Notes: generated by a model not told the origin, from the sequence alone. Numbered from the stretch's first letter, positions 1 to 6,978 are shown. The stretch is 16,902 nucleotides of DNA from an uncultured Collinsella sp. (GCA_900545075.1 UQXT01000046.1:1-16902); one strand, 5' to 3'. Numbers and translations are program-made.

Positions 1-1
1 C

Positions 2-1238
2 ATCGGCTTCCTCAGCAAAGTGACCGCGCGCAACATCTTCCGCTTCAAATCGCGCCTCATCATGACGGTCGGCGGCGTCGCCGGCTGCACCGCGCTGATC
101 GTCTGCGGCCTGGCCATCAACGACACCGTCGCAGACCTCGGCATCAAGCAATACCGCGACATCTACCAGTACGACCTGATGGTGGTTTCCGACGATTCGG
201 ACGCGTCGGCGATGCGCACGAAAGTCGCGTCAGACGGGCGCGTCACGTCGTCGCTTGACGTGCGCATAGAATCGGGCGATCTGGCGATTTCGGGCGGTGG
301 CGACGGTGACAGCGGCAAGGCCGGCAGCAGCGGCAGCGAAAGCATCCAGCTGGTCGCGGTGCCGGAAAAGCATCTGTCCGATTTGGGCGAAATGGTCACG
401 TTGCAGCCGGTCTCGTCCGGCATGCTGGGCACGTCCGGCGTCGGCAAAACCGGTTCGCTGAAACTCGATGACGATGGCGTGATCGTCGCGCAGTCGGCGG
501 CAAGCGCGCTGGGCGTCAAGGCCGGTTCCAAGGTGCGACTGACCAACGGCGACGGCGTGCAGGCGACGGCGAAGGTGAGCGCGGTGAATCGCAACCTCAT
601 CGGCTCGGATGTGTATGTAAGCGAAACCTACTACGCCAAGCTTTTCGACTCGGAAGAACACCAAGAATTCCAAGAGTTCCAAGGATTCCGAGGCTCTGAC
701 GTGGAACGCCATGCTCGCCAAGCTTTCCGGCTCCGACGCCTCGCAAACCGACTATGCGGAATCGCTCGAAGAGGACAGTTCGGTGATGAAGGCCGTAAGC
801 TGCGCGCATATGGCCGACAGCTTCAAATTCGACCTCATGGGCGCGGTGGTGGCGCTGATTGTGGCGCTCGCCGGCGGTCTGGCACTGGTGGTGCTGTTCA
901 CGCTCGCCAACACGAATGTGTCGGAACGCGTGCGCGAGATGGCTACGCTCAAGGTGCTCGGCTTCTTCGACCGCGAAGTGCACCATTACGTGAACCGTGA
1001 GATGATGATCCTCACCGTCATGGGCGTGATACTGGGTCTGCCGCTCGGCCGGCTCGTCGGCGGCATGCTGACGATGGCGCTCAACATGCCCTCGTTGTAT
1101 TTCGAGGTGGAGGTCAAGCCGCTGAGCTACGTGCTTGCCGTGGTGCTTTCCTTCGGCTTTACGATCATCGTCAACCTCGCCACCAACCGAACTCTCAATA
1201 AGATCGACATGGTCGGCGCCCTCAAGAGCGCCGAGTAA
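2..1238 (+). pseudogene. FtsX-like ABC transporter permease, 5'-truncated by the window and frameshifted
   Basis: This is the C-terminal part of a permease of the FtsX/MacB/LolC superfamily, which works with an ABC ATPase in export or lipoprotein handling at the membrane. Reading starts in frame 2 at base 2 with no start codon, so the gene begins outside the window. A membrane segment (about bases 50-120) is followed by an extracytoplasmic domain. After a switch to frame 3 come three more membrane segments (about 835-910, 1000-1080 and 1120-1190), and a stop at 1236-1238. The stretch between the second and third segments (NVSERVREMATLKVLGFF, then the NREMM helix) is the usual FtsX signature. 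Neither frame covers the protein: frame 2 turns to nonsense after about 650, while frame 3 gives sensible sequence from about 654. A one-base loss or two-base gain at 650-656 explains this. It may be a true pseudogene or a sequence error. Phenylalanine is TTC 11 of 12 times. Confidence 0.8.
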
Positions 1239-1299
1239 CCTGTCCTGGGATTCAAGTTCTAGCGAGCTGCCGACGCGCCCGCAGCAGTATTTTTGCATA

Positions 1300-1343
1300 A
1301 ACCGCTCCGCCAAATGCATACTTTGACGGGGCGGTTGCTTTTT
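1300..1343 (+). terminator. Intrinsic terminator of the FtsX-like gene
   Basis: AACCGCTCCG (1300-1309) pairs with CGGGGCGGTT (1327-1336), with one G-U pair. CAAA/TTTG pairs inside the loop, and GCTTTTT follows directly. The position, about 60 bases after the stop codon, and the orientation fit the end of the FtsX-like transcript. Confidence 0.75.
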
Positions 1344-1368
1344 GCCCACAGGTACCCCAGGGGGCGCC

Positions 1369-1570
1369 GTGCAAATTCCGGAGTATTCAGCATCCCGGGG
1401 TCCGCGGGCGCGGGGGCGGGTGCACAAAACCGCGCTGAAAGCCCCGATTCTGAGTCCCAACGCCTCTAGAGCCGCTCGTTTTTTTACAGGATGCGGCCCA
1501 TGGTGCCTGCCTTTCGCCCAAAATCCAGTATGCAGGCACCCTCGGCTGCTGAATACTCCCAAAAATGCAC
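1369..1570. repeat. Imperfect inverted repeat, about 202 bp, MITE-like
   Basis: The arm at 1369-1392 matches the reverse complement of 1547-1570 at 20 of 24 positions, including a perfect 13-base core (1380-1392 with 1547-1559). The interior shows no open frame that looks coding and includes a seven-T run near 1479-1485. It could be a small non-autonomous element, the remains of one, or a folded RNA. No target-site duplication was identified. Confidence 0.5.
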
Positions 1571-1580
1571 GCCGCATCCT
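1488..1580. repeat. Nested hairpin overlapping the 1369-1570 inverted repeat
   Basis: AGGATGCGGC (1488-1497) is complementary to GCCGCATCCT (1571-1580). Inside it GGTGCCTGC (1502-1510) is complementary to GCAGGCACC (1532-1540). This fold competes with the pairing of the 24-base arms at 1369 and 1547. The role is unknown. Confidence 0.5.
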
Positions 1581-1603
1581 ACCCCAGGCACCCGCAGCAA
1601 GAA

Positions 1604-1788
1604 GACGAATAGCCACGGCCTCCCTAGTTACCGCAGGAGGCCCCAGGGCTTACCTCCCAAATCTTTCCGCAGGACGGAAGGATCCCGCCGCGCGAAGCAC
1701 ACGGCGGGATCCTGACATGTCCGAGGACGATTTGGGAGGTAAGCCCTGGGGCCTCCGATGAGAGCAGTTTCGGCCGAGGCTATTCGTC
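1604..1788. repeat. Long imperfect palindrome reaching into the pfkA stop codon
   Basis: A perfect 28-bp inverted repeat (1636-1663 with 1729-1756) encloses a second stem of 12 bp (1679-1690 with 1702-1713). Further out and in register, 1604-1620 pairs with 1772-1788 at 16 of 17 positions, after a diverged 15-base spacer on each side. Each arm is thus 60 bases and the whole is about 185 bp, centred near 1696. The right arm contains the last two sense codons and the TAG of pfkA. It may end pfkA transcription, but it has no clear T tract. Peptides read from it on either strand look spurious. Confidence 0.85.
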
Positions 1789-2859
1789 GCCGAAGCTGAT
1801 GCCCAACGCCTTGGCCTCGCGCACCAGATCGCTCTGGGGGTCGACAAACTTGAGCTTGCCGGCGACATCCTCGAGCGGCATGTGGCACATCTTGCCGTCA
1901 CGCAGGGCAATCATGTAGCCAAACTCGCCACGCAGGCAGCCGAGCGCTGCCTCGACGCCGCACTGGGTCGCAAAGATGCGGTCCTGGGCGTCGGGCTGAC
2001 CGCCGCGCTGCGTGTGGCCGGGGATGGCGACGCGGGTCTCGCGACCGGTCTTGGCCTCGATCTCCTTGGCAATGTCGTACACGATTGACGGGCTCGTGCG
2101 CTCGGCGAGCTTCTTCTTGTACTCTTTCTTGGACAGCGCCGCGTCCTCCTTGGAGATAGCGCCCTCGGCGACGGCCACGATGGTAAAGCGGCTGCCGGTC
2201 TCCATGCGATGCTCGATGGTCTTGATGACGTTATCCATGTCGTAGGGGATCTCGGGAATCAAGATGACATCCGCGCCGCCCGCGACGCCGGCATACAGCG
2301 GGATCCAGCCAACCTTGTGGCCCATGATCTCGATGACAAACACGCGGCCGTGGCTCGAGGCGGTAGTGTGGATGTCGTCGATGCACTTGGTGGCGATGTC
2401 GATGGCGCTCGTAAAGCCAAACGTCAGCTCGGTGCCCCAGGTGTCGTTATCGATGGTCTTGGGCAGGGCGATAACGTTGAGGCCCTCTTCGCGCAGGCGG
2501 TTGGCGGTCTTGGTGGAGCCGTTGCCGCCCAGCATAAACAGGCAGTCGAGCTGCAGCTTATGATAGGTGTGGACCATTGCGGGTACCTTCTCGACGCCAT
2601 CGGCCTCGGGAATATCCAGACGCTTGAACGGCGTGCGGCTCGTGCCCAGGATGGTGCCGCCGCGGGTGAGGATGCCGCTAAAATCGGCGGGCGACATGAC
2701 GCGGAACCTGCTGTAGATAAGGCCCTGGTAGCCGTCCTCAAAACCATAGATCTCGATAGGTTCTTCGCTATTGGTCATAAGCGTTTTGACAATGCCGCGC
2801 ATGGTGGCGTTGAGCGCCTGGCAGTCGCCGCCACTGGTAAGAAGACCGATCCTAAGCAT
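1780..2859 (-). CDS. pfkA: 6-phosphofructokinase, 359 aa
   Basis: The enzyme phosphorylates fructose 6-phosphate to fructose 1,6-bisphosphate, the committed step of glycolysis, in the cytoplasm. Motifs visible in order are TSGGDCQALNA (residues 8-18), RGGTILGTSR (66-75), GGNGSTKTA (111-119), PKTIDND (133-139) with the catalytic aspartate, MGHKVGW (179-185), PEIP (202-205) and GHTQRGGQPD (281-290). Length suits the longer mixed-substrate group. Within the family, Gly in the GGxGS position goes with ATP use, while Lys before TIDND is a trait shared with PPi enzymes, so ATP is the likelier donor. The ATG follows GGAAGG at 7 bases. It lies downstream of the amide hydrolase on the same strand with a 140-base gap holding a hairpin, so co-transcription is uncertain. 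Confidence 0.93.
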   Translation of the reverse strand: MLRIGLLTSGGDCQALNATMRGIVKTLMTNSEEPIEIYGFEDGYQGLIYSRFRVMSPADFSGILTRGGTILGTSRTPFKRLDIPEADGVEKVPAMVHTYHKLQLDCLFMLGGNGSTKTANRLREEGLNVIALPKTIDNDTWGTELTFGFTSAIDIATKCIDDIHTTASSHGRVFVIEIMGHKVGWIPLYAGVAGGADVILIPEIPYDMDNVIKTIEHRMETGSRFTIVAVAEGAISKEDAALSKKEYKKKLAERTSPSIVYDIAKEIEAKTGRETRVAIPGHTQRGGQPDAQDRIFATQCGVEAALGCLRGEFGYMIALRDGKMCHMPLEDVAGKLKFVDPQSDLVREAKALGISFGDE

Positions 2860-2897
2860 GATGAATCCTTCCGGGCAAGTTATAACATGCGCATAAG

Positions 2898-2930
2898 TTT
2901 ACCCCCGCACACTGTTGATACGGGGGTAAA
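2898..2930 (-). terminator. Hairpin between the amide hydrolase and pfkA, possible terminator
   Basis: TTTACCCCCG (2898-2907) is perfectly complementary to CGGGGGTAAA (2921-2930), leaving a 13-base loop. On the minus strand it follows the amide hydrolase gene and precedes pfkA. The downstream sequence is only weakly T-rich, so it may end the upstream message or act in the pfkA leader. Confidence 0.45.
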
Positions 2931-2999
2931 ACGTGTTAGCTCAAATGTATGGAAATGTAAGCAACGTCAGGCCAGCGTAAGGACGATGGTGCCAGCTCC

Positions 3000-4085
3000 T
3001 TACAGCGCGAAGGCATCGATGTCGCCCCAGTGGCGGCGCAGCGTGATGGCGGCAGCGGGCTCGGTGTTGTCAAAGACGACCGACCACTGCGTGTTGCTGG
3101 TGATGTCTTCCGGATTGGGCTCTTGCGCCGCAGCGCGTAGGGCCTTCCAAGCGACTGCCTCGTCTTGGGCGCCGACATGGGCGTCAAGGACATCGGCGAT
3201 TGCGACGGCGCGCTCTTTACCATGGCCCAGCTCGCCATTCTTTTGGTTGGGCAGCACTTCGTCGCCATAGCAGGCATAGAAGTTCGTAACCTGGCGTACA
3301 GGAGTCGCTTTGAAAGCGCAGTCCGGATCGTGCGGATCCCACTCTACTACGCGCGCGTCACCGGCGGCGTCGTTGATAAAGAAGTGGTAATCGCGTCCTG
3401 CCATGGCGTGCATGTCGTAGGCGGAAAGCAGGTCGACTGCCTCTTGCGTGGTAGCCGCGCGGTCGAGCACCAGACGGATGGCGAGCGAAGTGTTGATGAC
3501 GGGGCGCTGCGTGTCCTGGTCACAGGGCTTGGAGTCCAGGGTGAGTACGGCAATGGACACGCTGCATTCGTTAACACCGTCGAGCTGGGCAAACGGGCCC
3601 ATGAGTGCGGCGGCGCGTCCGGCGACGGAGTCAAGCGGAGTGTTATCGCCCAGGTTGTTAAGGGCGGCAAACCCGATGGAGGCATAGCCGCCGCGTGGGT
3701 GATTGCGCACCAGCAGCGCTGAGGTGTCGTCCTTAAAGTCGTAATTGCGACCGGTGCGCACGCGGCCTTTGACATCTACGGCGACAAAAGCGCTGCAGGC
3801 AAACTGGGGCGCCTGGACATGTACCGGCACACCGGGCAGCACCTGCGCCACCACGGCATCGATGTAGGCCTGGTCGTCGCGCACGCCAGCGGCGATGATG
3901 CGATCAAGATCGTAGTCGTAGGCGATGTCGATTGCGTACAGGTCATAGCCATCCGCGTAGCCGGTCAAGCGTTTGAGCGACGCGGCGGACTTGATTTGCT
4001 TGTGATAAACGATACCGGTGGCAGCGGCAAGGCCGACGGCGACTCCCGCGACACCGCAGGTGATGGCAATGTTACGTGGCTTCAT
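3000..4085 (-). CDS. Membrane-anchored linear amide C-N hydrolase (Ntn family, C45/choloylglycine-hydrolase-like), 361 aa
   Basis: The protein resembles cysteine Ntn hydrolases that cleave linear amides. FACSAF (95-100) gives a candidate nucleophile, Cys97, followed by TGRNYDF (111-117), which carries the Arg, Asn and Asp seen in this fold. NEC (172-174), YHFFINDAAG (233-242), TNFY (267-270) and TQWSVVFDNTE (332-342) match later family motifs. Residues 5-26 form one hydrophobic helix after a short basic start, which I read as a signal anchor, so the enzyme probably faces outside. About 96 residues precede Cys97, so activation would need propeptide cleavage, as in NAAA or acid ceramidase. Classic bile salt hydrolases instead expose Cys2. 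ATG follows AGAGGAG at 6 bases. The substrate cannot be read from sequence. Confidence 0.75.
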   Translation of the reverse strand: MKPRNIAITCGVAGVAVGLAAATGIVYHKQIKSAASLKRLTGYADGYDLYAIDIAYDYDLDRIIAAGVRDDQAYIDAVVAQVLPGVPVHVQAPQFACSAFVAVDVKGRVRTGRNYDFKDDTSALLVRNHPRGGYASIGFAALNNLGDNTPLDSVAGRAAALMGPFAQLDGVNECSVSIAVLTLDSKPCDQDTQRPVINTSLAIRLVLDRAATTQEAVDLLSAYDMHAMAGRDYHFFINDAAGDARVVEWDPHDPDCAFKATPVRQVTNFYACYGDEVLPNQKNGELGHGKERAVAIADVLDAHVGAQDEAVAWKALRAAAQEPNPEDITSNTQWSVVFDNTEPAAAITLRRHWGDIDAFAL

Positions 4086-4246
4086 GACGGCTCCTCTCGT
4101 CCTGTTGGCGCAATTGTCGCAAAAGGAGCGCGGGCATGATGGCTCAACTTGGTGAGCGGTGCGGAATTAAGCACGGAATGAAGAGTGCGGCGCTGGCGTG
4201 GCGGGGTATGCTGGAGGGGACCATCAACCCAGCGAAAGGGGAGAGC

Positions 4247-5632
4247 ATGACGGATCAGGAAACGCCCGAGCGCGCGCACGTGACGGCCGACGATATCGAG
4301 GCCGCCAACGACCTTATCGACTTTATCGAGGCGTGCCCCAGCATGTTCCATACGGCGGCGACCATTATGGCCGAGCTCGACGAGGCGGGCTTTACCTACC
4401 TGCCCGAGAACGCGGCGTGGGACATCGAGCCGGGCGGGCGTTATTACACGCAGCGCAACACCTCGAGCGTTGTTGCCTTTAAGGTGGGCGAGGACCTGGC
4501 CGCGACGTGGGGCGAGGACGGCGTTGCCGGTGACTATCATTTTCAGCTCACGGCGTCGCACAGCGATTCGCCGACGTTTAAGGTCAAGGCCGTGCCTGAG
4601 CTTGACGGCGCGGGCGAGACGCTGCGCTTGAACACCGAGGCCTACGGCGGCATGATCGACTACACCTGGTTCGATCGCCCGCTGGCGCTCGCGGGCCGCG
4701 TGCTGGTGCGCGAGGGCGACCGTATTGAGAGCCGCCTGCTTGCCACCGAGCGCGAGGTCGCCATTATTCCGAGCCTTGCCATCCACATGAACCGTGGCGT
4801 TAACGAGAGCTTTGCTCCCAACCGAGCCGTCGACTTGTGCCCGCTCATCAGCGCCGGTGACCTTAAGCAGGGCGACTTTGACGCCCTGATTGCCGACGAG
4901 CTGGACGTCGAGCCCGAGCAGATTTTGGGCCGCGATCTGTTCCTGGTCAATCGTCAGGATGCGCGCATTTGGGGCTGGGCCGACGAGTTTATCTCGACGC
5001 CCAAGCTTGACGACCTGGCTTGCGCCTATACCTCGCTACAGGCATTTTTGGGTGCCGAGAACGCGCACGACGTTTCGGTCTTCTGCTGCTTTGATAACGA
5101 GGAGGTTGGCTCTGAGACCAAGCAGGGCGCCATGTCGACGTTCTTGGCCGATGCGCTGCGCCGCATTAACGGATCGCTGGGCTTTGACGAAGAGTCGTAT
5201 CATCGCGCACTTGCCGCCTCGATGCTCGTGAGCTGCGACAACGCACATGCTGTGCACCCCAACCACGCCGAGAAGTGCGATGCCCGCAACCAGGTGGTGC
5301 TCAACGGCGGCATCGTCATCAAGGAAGCCGCCAACCAGCACTACTGCACCGATGCCTTTAGCCGCGCGGTGTTCCAGGCCATCTGCGATGACGCCGACGT
5401 GCCCACACAGGCCTTTGCCAACAAGAGCGATATGGCCGGCGGCTCCACGCTCGGCAATCTGTCCAATATGCAGGCGAGCATGCATGCCGTGGACGTGGGC
5501 CTGCCGCAGCTTGCCATGCACTCAAGCTACGAGACCGGCGGCGTACGCGACGTCATGTACGCCATCCGCGCCCTCACCGCCTTCTACGAGCGAAACCTAA
5601 CCATCAACGGCGCCGAAAGTGTGGAGCTCTAA
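4247..5632 (+). CDS. M18 family aminopeptidase, 461 aa
   Basis: This is a zinc aminopeptidase of the aminopeptidase I (M18) family, cytoplasmic, releasing N-terminal residues from peptides. Metal-site motifs appear in order: ASHSDSP (His), PKLDDLACAY (Asp), FDNEEVGSET (paired Glu, one catalytic), SCDNAHAVHPN (Asp) and MHSSYETGG (His). KSDMAGGSTLGN near the C-terminus is also characteristic. The open frame extends upstream to 4136, but the ATG at 4247 has AAAGG seven bases before it and starts a family-like N-terminus; the upstream extension has no homologous look. It is divergent from the amide hydrolase with 161 bases between starts. TTT is used 13 times against TTC 7, unlike the FtsX-like gene at the left end. 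Confidence 0.92.
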   Translation: MTDQETPERAHVTADDIEAANDLIDFIEACPSMFHTAATIMAELDEAGFTYLPENAAWDIEPGGRYYTQRNTSSVVAFKVGEDLAATWGEDGVAGDYHFQLTASHSDSPTFKVKAVPELDGAGETLRLNTEAYGGMIDYTWFDRPLALAGRVLVREGDRIESRLLATEREVAIIPSLAIHMNRGVNESFAPNRAVDLCPLISAGDLKQGDFDALIADELDVEPEQILGRDLFLVNRQDARIWGWADEFISTPKLDDLACAYTSLQAFLGAENAHDVSVFCCFDNEEVGSETKQGAMSTFLADALRRINGSLGFDEESYHRALAASMLVSCDNAHAVHPNHAEKCDARNQVVLNGGIVIKEAANQHYCTDAFSRAVFQAICDDADVPTQAFANKSDMAGGSTLGNLSNMQASMHAVDVGLPQLAMHSSYETGGVRDVMYAIRALTAFYERNLTINGAESVEL

Positions 5633-5680
5633 AACCTACCAAAAAGGGATGTTAATTTTGGCAGGTTTTATCTGGGCAAA
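5633..5680 (+). repeat. Hairpin repeat copy A
   Basis: A 14-base stem with one mismatch (5631-5644 with 5656-5669) has an 11-base loop starting AGGGATG. It begins right after the aminopeptidase stop, so it may also act as its terminator. A related sequence in the same orientation lies at 6868-6913: both show ACCTxCCAAAA, then TTTTGGCAxGTTTTATCxGG, and differ by two bases in loop length. Confidence 0.7.
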
Positions 5681-5772
5681 TGCTTCAACGCCAACGACAA
5701 GACGGAACTGCTAGGACTTCATAGGCAGAGCCTGCGCTAGTCAGATCCCGCAGGTCGAATAAAAGTCAGCGA
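5681..5772. other. Intergenic stretch with no recognised feature
   Basis: Between hairpin repeat A and the next large hairpin I see no convincing open frame, promoter or RNA fold. The convergent gap 5633-5913 therefore holds repeat A, this plain stretch and two further hairpins. Confidence 0.5.
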
Positions 5773-5871
5773 GAGCCCGCCGTTTGAGCCAAAGTGCCGT
5801 GAAATGAAAAGGCGCTGACCTTCTGGTCGCGCCTTTAAAATTGAACGGCAGATTGGCCAAACGGCGGGCTC
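5773..5871. repeat. 99-base multi-tier hairpin in a convergent gap
   Basis: All tiers share a centre near 5822: 5773-5785 with 5859-5871 (13 bp, perfect), 5788-5792 with 5853-5857, 5795-5800 with 5845-5850, 5808-5815 with 5829-5836, and 5817-5820 with 5825-5828. About 36 base pairs form with small internal loops. It may be a bidirectional terminator, a palindromic element or a structured RNA. Confidence 0.75.
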
Positions 5872-5884
5872 GCAGCGTCGGCTC

Positions 5885-5911
5885 ATTACGCCGTTTGTAA
5901 AACGGCGTAAT
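5885..5911 (-). terminator. Hairpin just after the hydroxyacid dehydrogenase stop
   Basis: ATTACGCCGTTT (5885-5896) is perfectly complementary to AAACGGCGTAAT (5900-5911) with a 3-base loop, starting two bases after the minus-strand stop codon. There is no good T run, so a terminator role is likely but not certain. Confidence 0.55.
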
Positions 5912-5913
5912 TC

Positions 5914-6849
5914 TTAATGTTCAATCCAACAGCGCAGGGTTTCGCCGGCTTGCAGGTGACGCAGATTCTCCGCTGCGATGTCGACGACGTTGTTGAGCGT
6001 GGCGGCCAGATGGAACCAACCGGAGACGTGCGGCGTGATGAGCATGTTGGGCGCATCCCACAGTGGGCTTGTCTCAGGCAACGGTTCGGGGTCGGTGACG
6101 TCGACCGCGGCGCCGGCGAGATGTCCCGATTCCAGAGCGGCAACCAGATCGTCGGCAACGACAAGATCGCCGCGGCCGCCGTTGGCAAAGAAGGCACCCG
6201 GTTTCATCGCGGCAAAGAACTCGGCATTTGCAATGCCGCGGGTCTCGGGCGTACTGGGCATAAAGGATGCGACGACGTCTGCCTCGACCAGGCGCTCGGG
6301 CAGGGCGTCCATGCCGTCCATATCCTCAAACACAATGGGGTAGACGAGCGGATGGCGCTTGATGCCGCGGACGTGTGCGCCCATGCTGCGGCAGAGCGTG
6401 GCAAAGTGGCCGCCGATGTCGCCCGCGCCCAGCACCAGCACGTTGGCATTTTTGAGCGAGGTGACCGGGCCCAAGTCCTCCCAACGATGCTCGCGCTGCA
6501 GGTCCTGGTAGCCGGGCAGGCGCTTCATCATGGAAAGAACCATGGCAAACATGTGCTCGCTCACGGCCTGGCCATAGGCGCCCACCGAGCAAGACAGCTT
6601 GGCGTCGGCTGGCACGGTGCCGGCGGCCAAGTAATCGTCATAGCCGGCGGTCTGCAATTGCAACAGCTGGAGATGCTCGCATGCCGTGAGCATGTCAGGG
6701 TCGATGTTGCCCAGGATCACGTCGGCATCGGCGACCTGTTCACGTGTGGCGGCGTCGGCGCTCGTGTAGATAAAGTCCTCGTCCGGAGCGCTCGACTCGA
6801 GGATCGCGCGGTGACGATCGTTGACGGGCAACAAAACCAGAATGTTCAC
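5914..6849 (-). CDS. D-isomer-specific 2-hydroxyacid dehydrogenase, 311 aa
   Basis: This NAD(P)-dependent oxidoreductase interconverts 2-keto and D-2-hydroxy acids. The nucleotide-binding motif is VLGAGDIGGHFA in the middle of the protein. The catalytic set follows: Arg in NGGRGDLV, Glu in DPEPLPETSPLW, and His in TPHVSGW near the C-terminus. The substrate (for example lactate, glycerate or a branched 2-keto acid) cannot be told. I start at GTG (6847-6849) because GGAGAGG lies 7 bases upstream and MNILVLLP is a normal family N-terminus. The open frame continues 38 codons upstream, but that part crosses a hairpin repeat and a terminator. The gene stands alone between hairpins on both sides, with its own leader. 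Confidence 0.9.
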   Translation of the reverse strand: MNILVLLPVNDRHRAILESSAPDEDFIYTSADAATREQVADADVILGNIDPDMLTACEHLQLLQLQTAGYDDYLAAGTVPADAKLSCSVGAYGQAVSEHMFAMVLSMMKRLPGYQDLQREHRWEDLGPVTSLKNANVLVLGAGDIGGHFATLCRSMGAHVRGIKRHPLVYPIVFEDMDGMDALPERLVEADVVASFMPSTPETRGIANAEFFAAMKPGAFFANGGRGDLVVADDLVAALESGHLAGAAVDVTDPEPLPETSPLWDAPNMLITPHVSGWFHLAATLNNVVDIAAENLRHLQAGETLRCWIEH

Positions 6850-6856
6850 AAGCAGT

Positions 6857-6863
6857 CCTCTCC
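6857..6863 (-). promoter_or_regulatory. Ribosome binding site fixing a GTG start
   Basis: GGAGAGG on the minus strand is 7 bases before the GTG of the hydroxyacid dehydrogenase. It decides between this start and an ATG 38 codons upstream. Confidence 0.75.
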
Positions 6864-6867
6864 GCCC

Positions 6868-6913
6868 AACCTGCCAAAAGGGGACAGATTTATTTTGGCA
6901 TGTTTTATCAGGC
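6868..6913 (+). repeat. Hairpin repeat copy B
   Basis: AACCTGCCAAAA (6868-6879) pairs with TTTTGGCATGTT (6893-6904) with one mismatch around a 13-base loop containing GGGGACAG. It is related to copy A at 5633-5680 and in the same orientation. It sits in the leader of the dehydrogenase message, a few bases upstream of the ribosome binding site. The GGGGACAGATTTATTTT block resembles, from memory, short palindromes found near REP-associated Y1 transposases; this was not checked. Confidence 0.65.
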
Positions 6914-6920
6914 AAAACGT

Positions 6921-6969
6921 TCAAATAAAACGCCGGATGCAAGACGGGCATGCCCGTTAGCATCCGGCG
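6921..6969 (-). terminator. Intrinsic terminator of map
   Basis: CGCCGGATGC (6931-6940) pairs with GCATCCGGCG (6960-6969), and a 14-base palindrome (6944-6957) forms an inner stem. Read on the minus strand, TTTTATTT follows directly. It starts about 10 bases after the methionine aminopeptidase stop codon. Confidence 0.85.
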
Positions 6970-6978
6970 TCCGCACGG

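Noticed and set aside
640..690. Programmed ribosomal frameshifting in the FtsX-like gene
   Set aside because: No slippery heptamer with a downstream stem or stop is seen, and FtsX permeases are not known to need one.
597..1616. 339-codon open frame on the minus strand over the FtsX-like gene
   Set aside because: It is antisense to real FtsX sequence, rich in His/Arg/Gln as shadows of GC-rich genes are, and crosses the terminator and repeats.
1628..1910. Short open frames on both strands with GGPRAYLP-type peptides
   Set aside because: They come from the two arms of the long palindrome and the pfkA 3' end; their similarity is a result of the inverted repeat, not of a protein.
2209..3270. 353-codon plus-strand open frame
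   Set aside because: Antisense to pfkA and the amide hydrolase, both of which have full family motifs.
3000..4085. Bile salt hydrolase identity for the amide hydrolase
   Set aside because: The nucleophile is at residue 97 after a signal anchor, not at Cys2, and the motif spacing is closer to C45/NAAA-like enzymes.
5917..6960. 347-codon plus-strand open frame
   Set aside because: Exact antisense shadow of the hydroxyacid dehydrogenase.
6850..6963. Upstream ATG start for the hydroxyacid dehydrogenase
   Set aside because: The extra 38 codons run through the map terminator region and hairpin repeat B; the GTG with GGAGAGG is far better.
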